Assembly: GCA_026315105.1 (NCBI GenBank)
Contig: CM048755.1
Coordinates: 216,554,333 to 216,618,332, forward strand
Source: Locusta migratoria
Taxonomy: Eukaryota; Arthropoda; Insecta; Orthoptera; Acrididae
Direction of reading: 5' to 3'
Length of the DNA: 64,000 nt
The position numbers and the translations under genes are program-made. Below are positions 1 to 10,975 of the stretch, piece after piece (position 1 is the first letter of the stretch; every line of letters begins with the position of its first letter). The notes under the pieces are model-generated. The model saw only the letters and a list, made by a program, of their open reading frames with translations. It was not told the DNA's origin and did not search any database.

Positions 1-221
1 AGCCTTCATTTCTCAACGATGTGAGAAGTTGCTAGAAACGACACGTGGTTCGGATCCCGCGGAATCCATTGGAATAGATATGGAACCTGTTAGGCGCCGA
101 AGTGTCGTTTAATCGAAAGTCGCACTACGCCACTGACCCACGCGAAATTATTATTATAGTCGATTTATTTCACATTACACATTTTTAAATATAAGTAAGC
201 AATAACCACACTTTTTAAAAA
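1..221. other. Unassigned left edge
   Basis: No ORF or repeat structure that I can name with confidence. The stretch contains a short GC-richer part followed by AT-rich sequence. It ends at the TSD of the next SINE. Confidence 0.3.
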
Positions 222-234
222 TTTCATGTATTTC

Positions 235-333
235 AGCGGCGGTGGAGTGGCCGAGCAATCTAAGGCGCTGTCAGGCGATATAAGGCGGTCGTCGTTGGAG
301 GTTCGAGTTCTCCCTCGGGCGTGTGTGTGTGTG

Positions 334-413
<80 letters not shown>

Positions 414-522
414 TATGTGTGTGGGTGTGTTGTCATTGGAATAAGTTAGTTTAAGTAGTTTGTAAGCCTCGGGAGTGGTAACCGCCGCAGTTAAGTTCCT
501 TGGATTTACAAACATTTCAACG
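235..522 (+). mobile_element. tRNA-derived SINE, type A, with (GA)n expansion
   Basis: The head resembles a class II (Ser/Leu-like) tRNA: an A-box-like gtggccgagcaatctaagg and a B-box-like ggttcgagttctcc. A GT tract and a long (GA)n tract follow, then the shared SINE tail (aagtagtttgtaagcct ... ggatttacaaacatttcaa). A 13-bp TSD, tttcatgtatttc, lies at 222-234 and 523-535 and fixes both ends. SINEs of this kind are transcribed by RNA polymerase III from the internal boxes and mobilised by a LINE. Both short ORFs through it are microsatellite translations, not proteins. Confidence 0.9.
332..413. repeat. (GT)n-(GA)n microsatellite inside SINE
   Basis: A nearly pure GA run with two A interruptions, preceded by a short GT run. 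It sits where the SINE normally carries its catgtgtgtg segment, so it probably grew from that segment. Confidence 0.95.
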
Positions 523-581
523 TTTCATGTATTTCTGTTTACTGTAATTTTGATATGATTTATGCCCCTCTAACTCCCTCC

Positions 582-587
582 CTCGCC

Positions 588-668
<81 letters not shown>

Positions 669-822
669 CATGTCACAAATTGGACGATTGCTTCCGTCGG
701 AGGGGCGAATATTTCGTCAGGCATGGGTGTTGGTGTTGTCCTTTGCGTAAGTTAAAGTAGTTTACAAGTCTAGGGACCGATGACCTCAGCAGTTTGATCC
801 CTGGGGATTACAAACATTTGAA
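582..822 (+). mobile_element. Degenerate type A SINE with CT/AT/GT microsatellite
   Basis: A CT run, a long (AT)n run (about 600-645) and a (GT)n run (646-668) precede a recognisable SINE 3' half: ggcatgggtgttggtgttgtc, then gtagtttacaagtctaggga, then gggattacaaacatttgaa. The tRNA-like head is lost or replaced by microsatellite. No clear TSD was seen. Confidence 0.65.
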
Positions 823-1925
823 TTTAAACATTGTGTTGTGCGTTAGTCTTCGCTACAGTTCAGAAATGGCTACATCTATTTGAATAATATTCTTTCCTAT
901 TTTGCTCGCGTTAATAGAGGGTTATTTAAAATCTAGGGAAAACCCATAGGAACAGCTGAAAAAAAAACGAAAAAAATCGAAATTGGTAATTGTGTAATGG
1001 AGGAAAGCCACTTCGTATTAGATCCGTACTTTATGCGCTAGCATACCGTTCATCGGACTGCGATAAAATTTTGCACACTTTGGCTTCAAGGCAAGAATAA
1101 CTGCATTGCCTATGTAATGATTCCAAAGTCTCATGGCGGAGGATACTTTGATAGAAACTTCGACACCAATCTACAGTTTCATTCCTATCTTGATGAAATT
1201 TTGCACACTTCACTTTCAAACAAGAGAAACATCACTGTGCATTAGATTGCGTACTATGCATGACGGAGGGTATATTAGTCCAGACTTTGACACCGTTTGA
1301 ACGATTATCATGGATTTGGCAGGTATTGTATTGAAAAGAGAGAGGGGACAGGAGGAGTTGGGCAGTTTGCGGAGAATGTAATGGCAGAGTTAGGAAATGA
1401 ATAGGAGGATAGAAGGGTGCAAGAGGGGATGAGGAGGAGGAGTGGGAGCACGAGGCAGAGGTAGGCAGACATGACAGAGAGAGGAGGGTATTTGAACTAA
1501 ATAGTGGAATAAATAATTACCTTAGCAACCCAGGTTTTCAGTTATCTGATACAATGAGAAGCCTAACAAGACAAAGAGGTAAGAAATAGGCATAAAGATG
1601 GTTTAAGCGATGGGCAGAGAGATTAAGGAAAAGAGTGTAAGATGTATATTCCATTACTATGCATGTTTAGCAATAGTGAAGCATTGTTTGGCTTATATGT
1701 TTTTGCCTCGCAATGATCACAAGTGATGCGATATAGCCCCAATGATTATATATACTCTCAAAAGAAATAGAACCGGTGGAAATGCAAATCTCACCTTATC
1801 AGCGGTACAGAGCTATTGGAAAGGAAGGCGTAAGGAATTAAAGTCAGTCTGAGAGCTAACAGGACGTATAGTGTGAAATTAATATTACTAGACATTTTCA
1901 CTGCAACGATCTGCATACCACCAAA
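823..1925. other. Unannotated stretch
   Basis: Moderately AT-rich, with no supportable gene. The phrase attttgcacactt occurs twice (near 1070 and 1200), and a purine-rich part lies at about 1340-1480. Only short ORFs without recognisable motifs. Confidence 0.4.
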
Positions 1926-1932
1926 CCGACCT

Positions 1933-1933
<1 letters not shown>

Positions 1934-1965
<32 letters not shown>
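1934..1965. repeat. Poly(A) tract
   Basis: Uninterrupted run of about 32 A. It could be the tail of an old retroposon, but no recognisable element body adjoins it. Confidence 0.9.
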
Positions 1966-1966
<1 letters not shown>

Positions 1967-2500
1967 ATATGGAAAATAAATCTGTAATGAAATGGAATGG
2001 TGCACTACGGAAGTAAGCTATCTGCTTAAAATTTAAGAATTTGCCAAAGAGATACACTTCAACTTCGGTAAAAATGTTAAGAGCAACGCCTTTGCTCTTC
2101 ACATATTCTTTTGGATGTCAGGTATGTGATGCCACGTTTCTCACAGCTGATTAAATACCATCGACTTTAAGCTTGCATCATTAATGTGTTCTCTGAACCG
2201 GCTGTTGGAATTACTTCCTACCTGGCTTATATTTTTAGCCACGCAATGATTTCAGGTTATGCTAAATACCTGCAGTAATATAAAAATATTCCGTACGACC
2301 CTCCCGCTATGCCTAAACTTCTGGACATTAAAACGTGGGATATAAAAGGCGGAGTTTTACCTTTTCAGACCAGACGTATAAAACTTAAAATAGGAAACTG
2401 ACGAGGATATAGATATATTTCCATCTTGGATGAGGGTTTCATACCTCAGACGTCTACTCACACGGAACAACTTCGACCTCGAACGTTCGGAAGCGTACGA
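1966..2500. other. Unannotated stretch
   Basis: No gene, RNA or element recognised. AT-rich, becoming GC-rich toward 2500. Confidence 0.35.
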
Positions 2501-2529
2501 GCGTACGAAACCATACTCAGTGCCGGATA

Positions 2530-2815
2530 TAAGGCAAGGGGGGGGGGGGGTAAACCTGGTGCCTGCTCCGGGCAGTTCTCGGAGCGGGGCGCCAAATGGT
2601 CTTCAAGACAAGCTGACGTGCCGCTGACGAGTGGGAGGGGGGTGGGGGGGGGGCGGGGGAGGCGGGCGAGGCGGGCAGATAGAGCGACGCCCGGCGGGGG
2701 AGGGGGAGGGGCGCCAAAAAGAGGAACGCCCATCTGGTGGCGAGGGGGGGGGGGCAAAGACGGTCTCCGAGCGGGGACTGGGTGGAGACAGGGGCGCCAC
2801 TATCCAGTTTGTGCA
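2530..2815. repeat. GC-rich island with multiple G runs
   Basis: Sharp compositional island in AT-rich surroundings. G runs of 6-13 occur near 2538, 2635-2650, 2695-2710 and 2743-2755, with CpG-bearing segments between them and gcgccaaa near 2589 and 2710. Overlapping ORFs on both strands (Gly/Arg-rich one way, Pro-rich the other) are composition artefacts. It could be the GC-rich end of an unrecognised element or a G-quadruplex-forming region. Confidence 0.55.
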
Positions 2816-2881
2816 CCGGTTGGAAATGCTGTAGATTCTGCACTGACTAAACTTACTTCATTCGATCATAAAAAGCTGTAG

Positions 2882-3389
2882 TCTGTTTCTTGGATAACAT
2901 TACCGTATATTACAAATGACATTTTAAGAAACTAAAGTGTCTAAAGATCTATACCATAGGATGTAAATCACGCGTAACTGAATGACGACAGTGTACGAAG
3001 TTTTTAATCAACAGTGATAAAAATTCTTTGCTTAAAGCAATTATAATAGCCCAAAACCCATATATCCTACACACTAGATAGCGCTTATATTAATCTTAAA
3101 AGTGCAGACGCTAGATTTCGATGGAGTGATTAATAAAGAGTAGAAGAGTCCAATGTGCACACCTACCTAAAATCAGTCGTTTTTGCGCTCAAAATTACGT
3201 TCGCATTCAAACAGTCCGATATCAAAACCCACACTAATAACATTTTAAAATGTTGGTGATGTTGAAACTTGCATATCGCCAAGCGTATTGTAATATTGTT
3301 TTATACTTTGGTGCATAAAATTGACTGTAAATCACAGAGTGAAGTTGGAAAATCACATTATCGAAATTCCGCATCTGCAGTTTAAAGAC
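2882..3389. other. Unannotated stretch
   Basis: AT-rich with no ORF worth calling. It lies between the G-run island and the 3' end of a minus-strand LINE. Confidence 0.4.
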
Positions 3390-3419
3390 TAATTCAAACT
3401 GGATTGATGCAGCTCTCCA

Positions 3420-5420
3420 CGCTACCCTGTCCAGCGCAAGCCTCTTCATCTGAGAATACGAACGACAACCTACATCCTTTTAAATCTGCTTACTGTATTC
3501 ATCCCTCGGTCTCCCTCTACGATTTTTACACTACACACATCCTTCTAATGCTAAGTTGACGATTCCTTGATGTCTCAGAATGTGTCCCAACAATCAATCC
3601 TTTTTCTTAGTCAGGATATACCAGATAACCCTTTTCTCCACAATTTTGTTGAGCAATTCCTCATTAGTTACGCGATCTACCCACCTAATTTTTATCATTC
3701 ATCTACAGCACAACATTTCAAAAGCTTCTAACATCTTTTTATCTGAACTCCTTATCGTCCATGTTTCACTCCCATACAATGCTACAGTCCAGACAAATGC
3801 TTTCAGAAAGGACTTCTTAACATTTAAATTAATATTAGATGTCAACAAATTTCTCTCCTTCAGGAAACCTTTTCTTCCCATAGCCATTCTGCATTTTATA
3901 TCTTCTTTACTTCAGCAACAAGAAGATATTTTGCTACCCAAATAACAGAACTCATCTACTACTTTTATCGTGTCATTACCTAATCTAATTCCTTCAGCAT
4001 CGCCTGATTTTCTGACACTGCATTCCATTACCATACTTTTACTCTTGTTAATGTTAATCTTATATCGTCCTTTAGAAACACAGTCCATTCAGTTCAATTG
4101 CTCTCCCAGGTTCTTTGCTGTCTCTGACAGAAATACGATGTCATCAGCAAACAGCAACGTTTTTATTCCCTCTCCCTGGACTTTAATTCCCTCTCCAAAT
4201 TTCTCCTTGCATTCCTTCACAGCTTGCTCAATGTACAGATTGAACAACATTAGGGAAAGGCTTCAACCCCGTCTTACTTCCTTTCCAACCACTGCGACCA
4301 TTTCATGACGTTCGACTTTAACAACCAATGCCTGGTTTTTGTGAAGTTGAATATAACTCTACGCTACCTTCAGAATTTGAAATAGTGTATTCCAGTCAAC
4401 ATTGTCAAACGCTTTTTCCAGACCCACAAATGCTAAAAAAGTAGGTTTGCCTTTCCTTAACATATCTTCTAACATAAGTCGTAATGTGAATATTGCCTCC
4501 CGTGTTCCTACATTTCTCCTAAATCCAACTGACTTCCCTAAGGTCGTATTATATACGTTTTTTCATACGTCTGTAAATAATTCGTGTTAGTATTTTGCAA
4601 TCATGATAATTAAATTGATAGTTCTCTAATTTTCACACTTGTATGCACTTGCTTTCTTTGGAATTGGAATTACTATATTCTTCCCCTGTCTCGTACATCT
4701 TGCATATCAGGTGGAAAATTTCTTCATGACTGGCTCTCCTAATGATATCAGCAGTTCAGACGGAATATCATCTACTCCAGGGGCCTTGTTTCGACTCAAA
4801 TCTTTCAGCGCTCTGCAAATTCTTCTCGCAGTATCGTATCTGCCATCTAATCTTCCTCCACCTGGTCTTCCCTTTCTAGAATACTGTCTTCAAGTTCATT
4901 TCTTTTGTGTAGGCCCTCTATATATTCCTTCCACATTTCAGCGTTTCCTTCTTTTCTTAGTACTGGTTTCGCAACTGAGTTCTTGATATTCATACAGCTG
5001 TTTTTCCTGTCTCCAATATCTCTATTATTTTCCTGTAGATGGTATATATCTTTCCCCTAGTTATTTTTTAAATCTATTGGATTTAACTGCTGGGTTATAA
5101 GTTCCTAGCTTACACACTACTTAAACTAAGTTAAGCTAACCTAAGGACAACTCACACATCCATGCCCGAGGGAGGATTCGAACCTCCGACGCGGGAAAGC
5201 CGCGTGATCCGCAACGTGGCGGTCCAGACCGCTCGGATACTTCCACGCAGCTCCCCTATTTATACATTCTTCTACGGTTCTGCATTTGTCCTCTAGCCAC
5301 TTCTTCTTAGCTAGTCTGCACTTCCTGTCAATCTCATTTTTCAGACGTTTGTACTCCCTTTTGCCTGCTTCACTTGCTGCATTTTTATACTTTCTCCTCT
5401 CATCAATTAAGTTCATTATA
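3420..5420 (-). pseudogene. LINE reverse transcriptase and C-terminal region (broken)
   Basis: Minus-strand reading gives the RT catalytic box LLFADDIVFLSETAKNLGEQ, with FADD at 4140-4151. Downstream at 3699-3887 comes VKKSFLKAFVWTVALYGSET, typical of the region after RT in RTE-like LINEs. A Lys/Arg-rich segment upstream (YKRLKNEIDRKCRLAKKKWL, 5280-5390) fits the linker between endonuclease and RT. Several frameshifts and stops, plus a SINE at about 5075-5250, make it non-functional. The plus-strand ORFs across this interval are shadows. Confidence 0.75.
5075..5250 (-). mobile_element. Type A SINE inserted in LINE
   Basis: Reverse-strand SINE: tail (tttaactgctgggttataag) on the left, then catgcccgagggaggattcg with the B-box complement, and the tRNA-like head toward 5250. 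Related cccctagttatt / cccctatttat motifs on either side (near 5055 and 5252) look like a decayed TSD. It interrupts the LINE pol region. Confidence 0.8.
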
Positions 5421-5621
5421 TCTTGTGTTGTCCAGGGATTTCTATTAAGCCTCGTCCTTCTGTCTACATTCTTCTTCTACTGTATTACTTTCCCCCGTTT
5501 CAGCCAATCCTTGCCTAATGGTCCCTCTGAAACTCTCAACCACCTCTGATTCCTTCAATTTGTCGAGGTTCCATCTCCTTAGTTTTCTACCTTTTTGTAG
5601 TCTCTTAAGTTTTAATCTACA

Positions 5622-5760
5622 AAATGTTCAAATGTTTGTATAGCTTATGGGACTTAACTACGGGGTCATCAGTCCCTAAACTTACAAACTACTTACTAAC
5701 CAATATTAAGGACGGCACAAATATCCATGCCCGAGGGGGGATTCGAACCCCCGACCGTAG
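5622..5760 (-). mobile_element. 5'-truncated type B SINE inserted in LINE
   Basis: Carries the complete SINE tail and stops just past the B-box-like gggggttcgaat complement, at gaccgtag. An exact 11-bp TSD, tttaatctaca, lies at 5611-5621 and 5761-5771, so the truncated form inserted as such. The target is the LINE around it. Confidence 0.92.
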
Positions 5761-6039
5761 TTTAATCTACAGTTCATAACCAATAAGTATTGTTCAGAGT
5801 TTATAACTGCCCCTGGATGTGTCTTACAGTTTAACGCCTGGTTTCTAAACCTATGTCTTACCATTATAAAGTAAATATGGTACCTTCCAGTATCTCCTGG
5901 TCTCTTCCTCGTATACAGCCTTCTTTTATGACGATTAAACCTAGTGTTGGTGATCATTAAATTCTACGAGACGATCTCCTATTTCTTTCCTTTCTCAGTC
6001 CATATTCACCTACATTTCCTTCTTTTCCTTTCCCTACTA

Positions 6040-6473
6040 CCGAGTTCCAGTCCCCCATCACAATCAAGTTCGTCTCCTTTAACTGTCTGAATAATTCCTT
6101 TTATTTCCTCACACATTTCTTCGATATCCTCATGATCGGCAGAGCTAGTTGGTATATAAACTTGTACTATTGTGGTCGGCGTTGGTTTCGCATCTATCTT
6201 GACTACGATAATGCGATCACTGTGCTGGTCGTAGTAGTTTAGCCGCATTCCTATTTTCTTATTCATCATCAAACCTACTCCTGCGTTACCAACTGATTTT
6301 GTATTTATAACACTGTACTCTCCTGACCAGAAATCATGTTCATCCTGCCACCGAACTTCACTAATCCCTACCATATCTAACTTTAATCTATCAATTTCTC
6401 TTTTCAAATTTTCTAACTTACCTCCAAGATCCGATTCGTAGAATGCCTGTTTTGTTTTTCTTGATGACAACAT
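6040..6473 (-). pseudogene. LINE APE-type endonuclease domain (partial)
   Basis: A 155-codon minus-strand ORF whose middle part matches the endonuclease of RTE-like LINEs: GISEVRWQDEHDFWSGEYSV (catalytic Glu region), VGNAGVGLMMNKKIG, then DRIIVVKIDAKPTPTTIVQV. Such domains nick target DNA for target-primed reverse transcription. The frame stops near 6006 and the upstream part (to about 6654) is in another frame, so it is a remnant. Confidence 0.8.
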
Positions 6474-6870
6474 CCTTCTGAGTAGTCCCCGGCCGCAGGT
6501 CCGAATAGGGGAGTATTTTACCTCCGGAACATTTTACCCGAGAGGATGCCATCATCTTATATTCATACAGTAGAGCTGTATGTTCTCGGGAAACGTAACG
6601 GCTGTCGTTTCCCCTTGCTTTCAGCCGTTCGCAGTAACTGTGTGGCAAAGCCACATTAGCTGATGTTACAACGGCATCTCAATCAATCATGCAGACTGTT
6701 ACCCTGTAACTATTGAAAAGTCTGCTGCCCCTCTTTAGGAACCACGCTTTTGTCTGTCCTCTCCATAGATACCCCTCCGCTGTGGTTGCACCTACGGTAC
6801 GGCTATCTGTATTGTTGAGGCACGCAAGCTACCCCATCTCCGCCAATGTCTTTGGTTCATTAGGGTGGTG

Positions 6871-7400
6871 AAGACTAATGTAAGTGTTAAAATATATTTA
6901 GTATATGTGTGTTTTGCTCTATTATATTTACGCAGAAGATGTGTGTCAATGTTGATTGAAAATGTAATGATAAACTGACTTCAGTGAATTACGTATAATG
7001 TCCCTCCTGTAGTATTGATAACCTGCTACTTCGTTCCTCCATATTAAAATGTCGCTTCTGGTAGAATAAATCGTTTTGCATGGAAATGAAGGAGAAGACG
7101 GTTTATTTTATTTATATATTATTCACGTGATATTCTGCGCATGGTTTAGTCAGCTACGGCGACTGGTACGGTAGTGCGGGGTGATGCACGTTCCTCAGTG
7201 CATTGTTCCTTGTTTTCATGTATGTCTTTTCAAAATGCACCAGATCCAGACAACCTTTGCCTTCAATCTGGATGTTCATTTGCATGCCGACCGCCAGTGC
7301 GGTATTTTCTTTTCACACTATGTATTTATTTTGGTTTGTGTCTTTTTATCTCTGTCTTGTGAGTCCTGCACATGTAAGAAGAGAGAGCAGTCTGCCCTGT
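6871..7400. other. Unannotated stretch, possibly LINE flank
   Basis: No confident coding signal. It separates the minus-strand LINE from a plus-strand LINE fragment. The part after 7170 may belong to the latter's 5' side, but no motif supports that. Confidence 0.3.
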
Positions 7401-8022
7401 TTCCTGCCTCACTCTGGATAGCACCGTTTCCTGGACACCCCATCTTAAGACCATCCAACAAAAAGCTCATACCCGCCTCCATCTCCTCAAACTCCTTTCC
7501 GGCCGAACATGGGGCCACCAACCCTCCACCGTCCTCTACACGTACCGCTACCTCATGCGTTCCGTCCTTTGCAGCTTCTATCCCACCTGGATATCGACTT
7601 CTTTTTCAAAGCCATCCAGGATCACGAGCGACAGGTACTCCGTCTCGAATACCGCATCCGTCTCCCGTCCCCCACGCGGATGCTGTATGACTTATCCCTT
7701 TCCTCCACTTCTCACAATTCCTTGAAAGCAGCAGGCAGCAGTACTCGTTACATTCACCGAAAACTTGACTCCCGCAACTCCCTAGTGTATGCCCTCCTAA
7801 CGAACCCTGAGCCTCTCCCACCCTCCCACCACTGTATCCCGCCGGCTCTACACCACCATACACTTCACATCCTCTCACAAGGCAATTTTCATACCTTTCC
7901 CCTCCGACCCGATATTTACACTTCCTATCAACTTGGATTCCACCTCCCACTCACAAACACCGGCCCCTTCTCCACATCCATCTCCCAATTCCCCCCTCCC
8001 TCACCCTCGGCGAAATCATAAT
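7400..8022 (+). pseudogene. C-terminal remnant of a second non-LTR retrotransposon
   Basis: In the plus strand, one frame reads HLKTIQQKAHTRLHLLKLLS then GRTWGHQPSTVLYTYRYLMR. This is the post-RT segment of Jockey/RTE-type LINEs, in which a transcript-length polyprotein continues after the catalytic palm. The frame breaks at least once (near 7730). The longer ORFs at 7181-7690 and 7509-8021 overlap it in other frames and are not supported as proteins. A SINE begins directly after it. Confidence 0.6.
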
Positions 8023-8028
8023 GTTCAA

Positions 8029-8120
8029 GTGTTTGTAAATCTAAGGGACTTAACTGCTGCAGTTATCAGTCCCCAGGCTTAGAAAGTACTTAAATTAACT
8101 TAAACTAAAATGTGCTAGGG

Positions 8121-8171
<51 letters not shown>

Positions 8172-8270
8172 ACACACACACATGTCCGACGGAGGACTCG
8201 AACCTCCGACGGCGAAGAACCGCACGCTCCACAGGAAGGTGGCTTAGACCGATCGGCCACTCCACCGCGA
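8029..8270 (-). mobile_element. Type A SINE with (CA)n expansion
   Basis: Tail at the left (aaatctaagggacttaactg), a long CA run at 8124-8182 where the consensus has a few CA units, then the B-box complement (ggactcgaacctccgac) and the A-box region ending in ggccactccaccgcg. No exact TSD found. Confidence 0.85.
8124..8182. repeat. (CA)n microsatellite inside SINE
   Basis: CA dinucleotide run with one GA interruption, located at the short CA segment of the SINE consensus. Confidence 0.95.
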
Positions 8271-8612
8271 CTCGACGGATTCCCGTGCTTCCCTCCCTAA
8301 CCTCTTCTTCCTCACCATCCTGCCTCCTTGCGCTTCCTTCTCTGTCTCTGCCCACAGGTCATTTGGCGACAGTGATAGTGGCTTTTTTTTAATAGTGTAT
8401 GTGTGTGCTTGAGTGATATCGTCAGCACTTCAGTGATTTTTTTATCACTGTTTATACCCGCCGTAATGGCAGTACTATCATCAGCACCAGTGGTTTTTAA
8501 TCACGTGTCGTCAGTGTTCTTAACGTGTCATCAGTGTTTCTTGTGTTTCGTCAAAATTTTCTCAATTTTACATCGTGACTCTTTCTAAAGACTCCCATGT
8601 GCATTTTAATCT

Positions 8613-8862
8613 GCTTCTTTTTTATTTTATTTTAAATGTTTGAAGAGCTCAAGGGACTTAACTGCGGAGTCATCAGTCCCTAAACTTACATTATGAAGTA
8701 CCTTACACTAAAGACGTCAGAAACATCCATGCCCGAGGCTTCTTTTTTATTTTATTTTAAATGTTTGTTAAGCTCAAGGGACTTAACTGCGGAGTCATCA
8801 GTCCCTAAACTTACATTATGAAGTACCTTACACTAAAGACGTCAGAAACATCCATGCCCCAG
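8613..8862. repeat. 125-bp direct tandem duplication of a SINE 3' half
   Basis: Two nearly identical units, 8613-8737 and 8738-8862, each starting gcttcttttttattttattt and ending in the SINE's catgccc region. The second unit continues into the full SINE head; the first stops at cgagg. Few differences are visible, so the duplication looks fairly recent. Confidence 0.88.
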
Positions 8863-8945
8863 GGGGGGGTTCGAACCCCCGACGGGGAAAGGCCTCGCGC
8901 ATCGTAGCATAGCGCCTCAATGCGCTCGGTCGCTCCGCCGCGGCA
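8764..8945 (-). mobile_element. Type A-like SINE, full head
   Basis: Reverse-strand SINE whose 3' half is the second tandem unit. The B-box complement (gggttcgaacccccgac) and the rest of the tRNA-like head run to cgccgcggc at about 8944. Confidence 0.8.
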
Positions 8946-8989
8946 TTTTTTCTTAAATTCACTCATTATAGTCATCTCTTTTATTTGTA

Positions 8990-9172
8990 CAAGTCACAAT
9001 AATTGACTTCTATTGTAAAATTGAAATCGTAATTATCTAAAATCCTGTTGGGTGAAGAGCGGCGTATCATTCTGCTGCCAGCTTTCCCACCCCGCAGTGG
9101 CGGGGCGTCGTGTGTGTTCATTGGTTCAGTGAACCCCTGGCAAAAAGCTCATCGTGAAATAAATAAATAAAC
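8990..9172 (+). mobile_element. LINE 3' UTR-like segment
   Basis: Contains gtgaagagcggcgtatcatt followed by ctgctgccagc and an (AAAT)n end near 9160. The same phrase, as gaagagcagcgcctaatgct then gctgccagc, occurs inverted at 39302-39375. This suggests a shared LINE 3' terminus. It may be the 3' end of the LINE that starts near 7.4 kb, interrupted by SINEs. Confidence 0.45.
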
Positions 9173-9910
9173 GTGTTTTTAAACTGTCATTATTCGTTTC
9201 TTTCTTCTGTCATATCATTTTATATGCACATTCAAAGTATTTTTATCGCATCACAAACGCTGTACGTCGCGGAGACAGCACGTAAACGAGGCGTAGCGCG
9301 GCTGCTTGATATAGGCGGCAGTGCTTGCAGCGTTGGAATGCGCATGTGCGGCTGAGGTTCAAATTCTCTTCTGAACCCCAGCATATGGGCGCTCCACACA
9401 GAACACCAAAAATAACAGAAGTTTAAAGACCATATTATCACACGGAAACACAGAACGACAGCAGCGCTACTAGTGGCCTGGCAGTAAACTTTCAATCCGA
9501 AAAATGTCGCGCGAAAATCCATATGTTTACTTCTAAATACACGAATGAGAAAACTTTATATGGTGTTAGATGACAATATTTTTCATTTATTCTTTGAGGG
9601 TGGACCTCATAGAAAGGTTTTTGAGGCCCTGCAAAGTAATATATACGAGAAATTTAAATAAAAAACTTAACATTAATTGCTTGTGGCTGTTGTTTACAGT
9701 CGGCCAAACTTCGTAAATGATGTCGTGGTAATCTTTTTGAGCGTAAAATTGTTGTTTCTAAAACTCGGTACTGCGATTTTCGCCGTGTGGCGTTATCACA
9801 TGGAAATAAAAATCATGCATCTATGTAAATGATTTTTCAGTTTTCACATACGCTAAGGCACAATTATATCCACTCATGTGACCTAAAGAGGAATAGTAGG
9901 TTGTACAAAT
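9173..9910. other. Unannotated stretch
   Basis: No gene recognised. The part around 9455-9500 (cagcgctactagtggcctgg then cagtaaac) resembles 10429-10457, so a dispersed repeat may be present twice. Confidence 0.35.
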
Positions 9911-9921
9911 AAATAATTTTA

Positions 9922-10119
9922 AAATGTTCAAATGTTTGTTAAGCTTAAGGGACTTAGCTACGGGGTCATCAGTCCCTAAACTTACAAACTACTTATGAAC
10001 TACCTACAACTAAGGACGGCACAAATATCCATGCCCGAGGGAGGATTCGAACCCCCGACCGTAGTGGCCGTGCAGACCGTGACTGAAGCGCCTCAGTCCT
10101 CTCGGCCACCGCGGCCGGC
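9922..10119 (-). mobile_element. Full-length type B SINE
   Basis: Complete from tail (atgttcaaatgtttgttaag) to head (ggccaccgcggccggc). TSD aaataatttta at 9911-9921 and 10120-10130. Very close to the other type B copies, which suggests recent activity of this subfamily. Confidence 0.93.
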
Positions 10120-10130
10120 AAATAATTTTA

Positions 10131-10900
10131 CAGCCATATACACTGTCCTGCAAACAGGAATGTAGGCCTACTGTAATATCTACAAAAACCAATTTATTTT
10201 TATTTCTGTTGATTACTATTAATGCATCTTCAGTCATATGAATTGGAACTTCTGTACAGTTCAAATTAATGAACTTTATGAAACAAAATGCACTCAGAAG
10301 ATCACAATTACGAAGACGTTGCTATAGAACCTCAGCACAGAACGCCACCTACGAATCAAAACAATTATGGAGGACTGTAAAGCGTAAATCATCCAATAGG
10401 AAAGCGAGATGAAAAATCGCAACGCTTGCAGCGCTCTACGTGACCTGGCAGCAAACCAACATCGTGTTACCGGAAATCCCTATATGAGTTTCACCCCCCT
10501 GGCGCTCCAGCGGCAGGGAGAGGCCAGGGAAAACGCCCCTTTTAACACTGGCGTTGGACCTGTTAGAGACACCAGCTCCTGCCTCTTCGAGCTCTGGCGG
10601 TTACGCACGAATGGTCCCGAAGCAAAGGCAAAGGAGCTACTGCGCACTTCGCGTATGCGCAAATCGTCCATGAAGGCAACATCCACCATTCATATTTATT
10701 TATTTACTTTCTTTTATTTATTTACGTATTGTTATTATTATTATTATTATTCTTTTTTTTGCGCATTGAAGATTAATCAAAAACACTTCATACTTGGTAA
10801 AATATCTTATAACTATAAATTAAAGCCGCATGAACTGTAAAAGCCTTCAGAAGATCTGATCATGAGTACTAAATAATCAAGTCACTACTCTCCATGTAGC
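10131..10900. other. Unannotated stretch with (ATT)n
   Basis: A 143-codon plus ORF at 10409-10840 has no domain I recognise and ends in low-complexity Tyr/Phe from an (ATT)n run at about 10733-10752. Not called as a gene. Confidence 0.35.
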
Positions 10901-10903
10901 AAG

Positions 10904-10975
10904 AATAGCCGTGTGGTGAGCGGATCGCTCTGCATTGTCGAAGGTGGCGGGTTCGACACCGATTGCAAGCAATTT
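10904..10975 (+). pseudogene. tRNA-like sequence with B box
   Basis: Reads agccgtgtggtgagcggatc as an A-box-like part and gggttcgacacc as a good RNA polymerase III B box about 45 bases later. No convincing acceptor stem or CCA-proximal pairing, so it is a decayed tRNA or a tRNA-derived SINE head rather than a functional tRNA. Confidence 0.45.

Larger units (their letters stand above)
3390..6870 (-). mobile_element. RTE-like non-LTR retrotransposon, decayed
   Basis: Element body inferred from two coding remnants in the correct order on the minus strand: an APE-type endonuclease at 6.0-6.5 kb, then reverse transcriptase and its C-terminal part at 3.4-5.4 kb. Stops and frameshifts break the pol frame throughout. 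Two SINEs are inserted (about 5075-5250 and 5622-5760), so the LINE predates both. The ends are approximate: I place them by how far familiar LINE sequence continues, not by a TSD. An RTE-like assignment is my family recognition; a related RT-endonuclease LINE clade is possible. Confidence 0.75.

Noticed and set aside
165..515. 116-codon ORF on the minus strand (and a 72-codon one on the plus) through the (GA)n tract
   Set aside because: Leu-Ser or Arg-Glu dipeptide translations of a microsatellite inside a SINE; no domain.
2426..2881. 151-codon Gly/Arg-rich ORF and overlapping Pro-rich ORFs
   Set aside because: Open on several frames and both strands because of G runs and GC content; no homology signal.
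3580..5549. Several plus-strand ORFs of 90-120 codons
   Set aside because: Antisense shadows of the minus-strand LINE pol remnant.
7181..8021. Two overlapping ORFs of about 170 codons
   Set aside because: The real coding signal there is a LINE C-terminal frame that neither ORF follows throughout.
8124..8182. CRISPR-like or other regularly spaced array
   Set aside because: Simple CA repeat. I saw no direct-repeat/spacer array anywhere in the window, and the genome looks eukaryotic.
10409..10840. 143-codon plus ORF as a possible gene
   Set aside because: No recognisable motif, and the C-terminus is the translation of an (ATT)n run.
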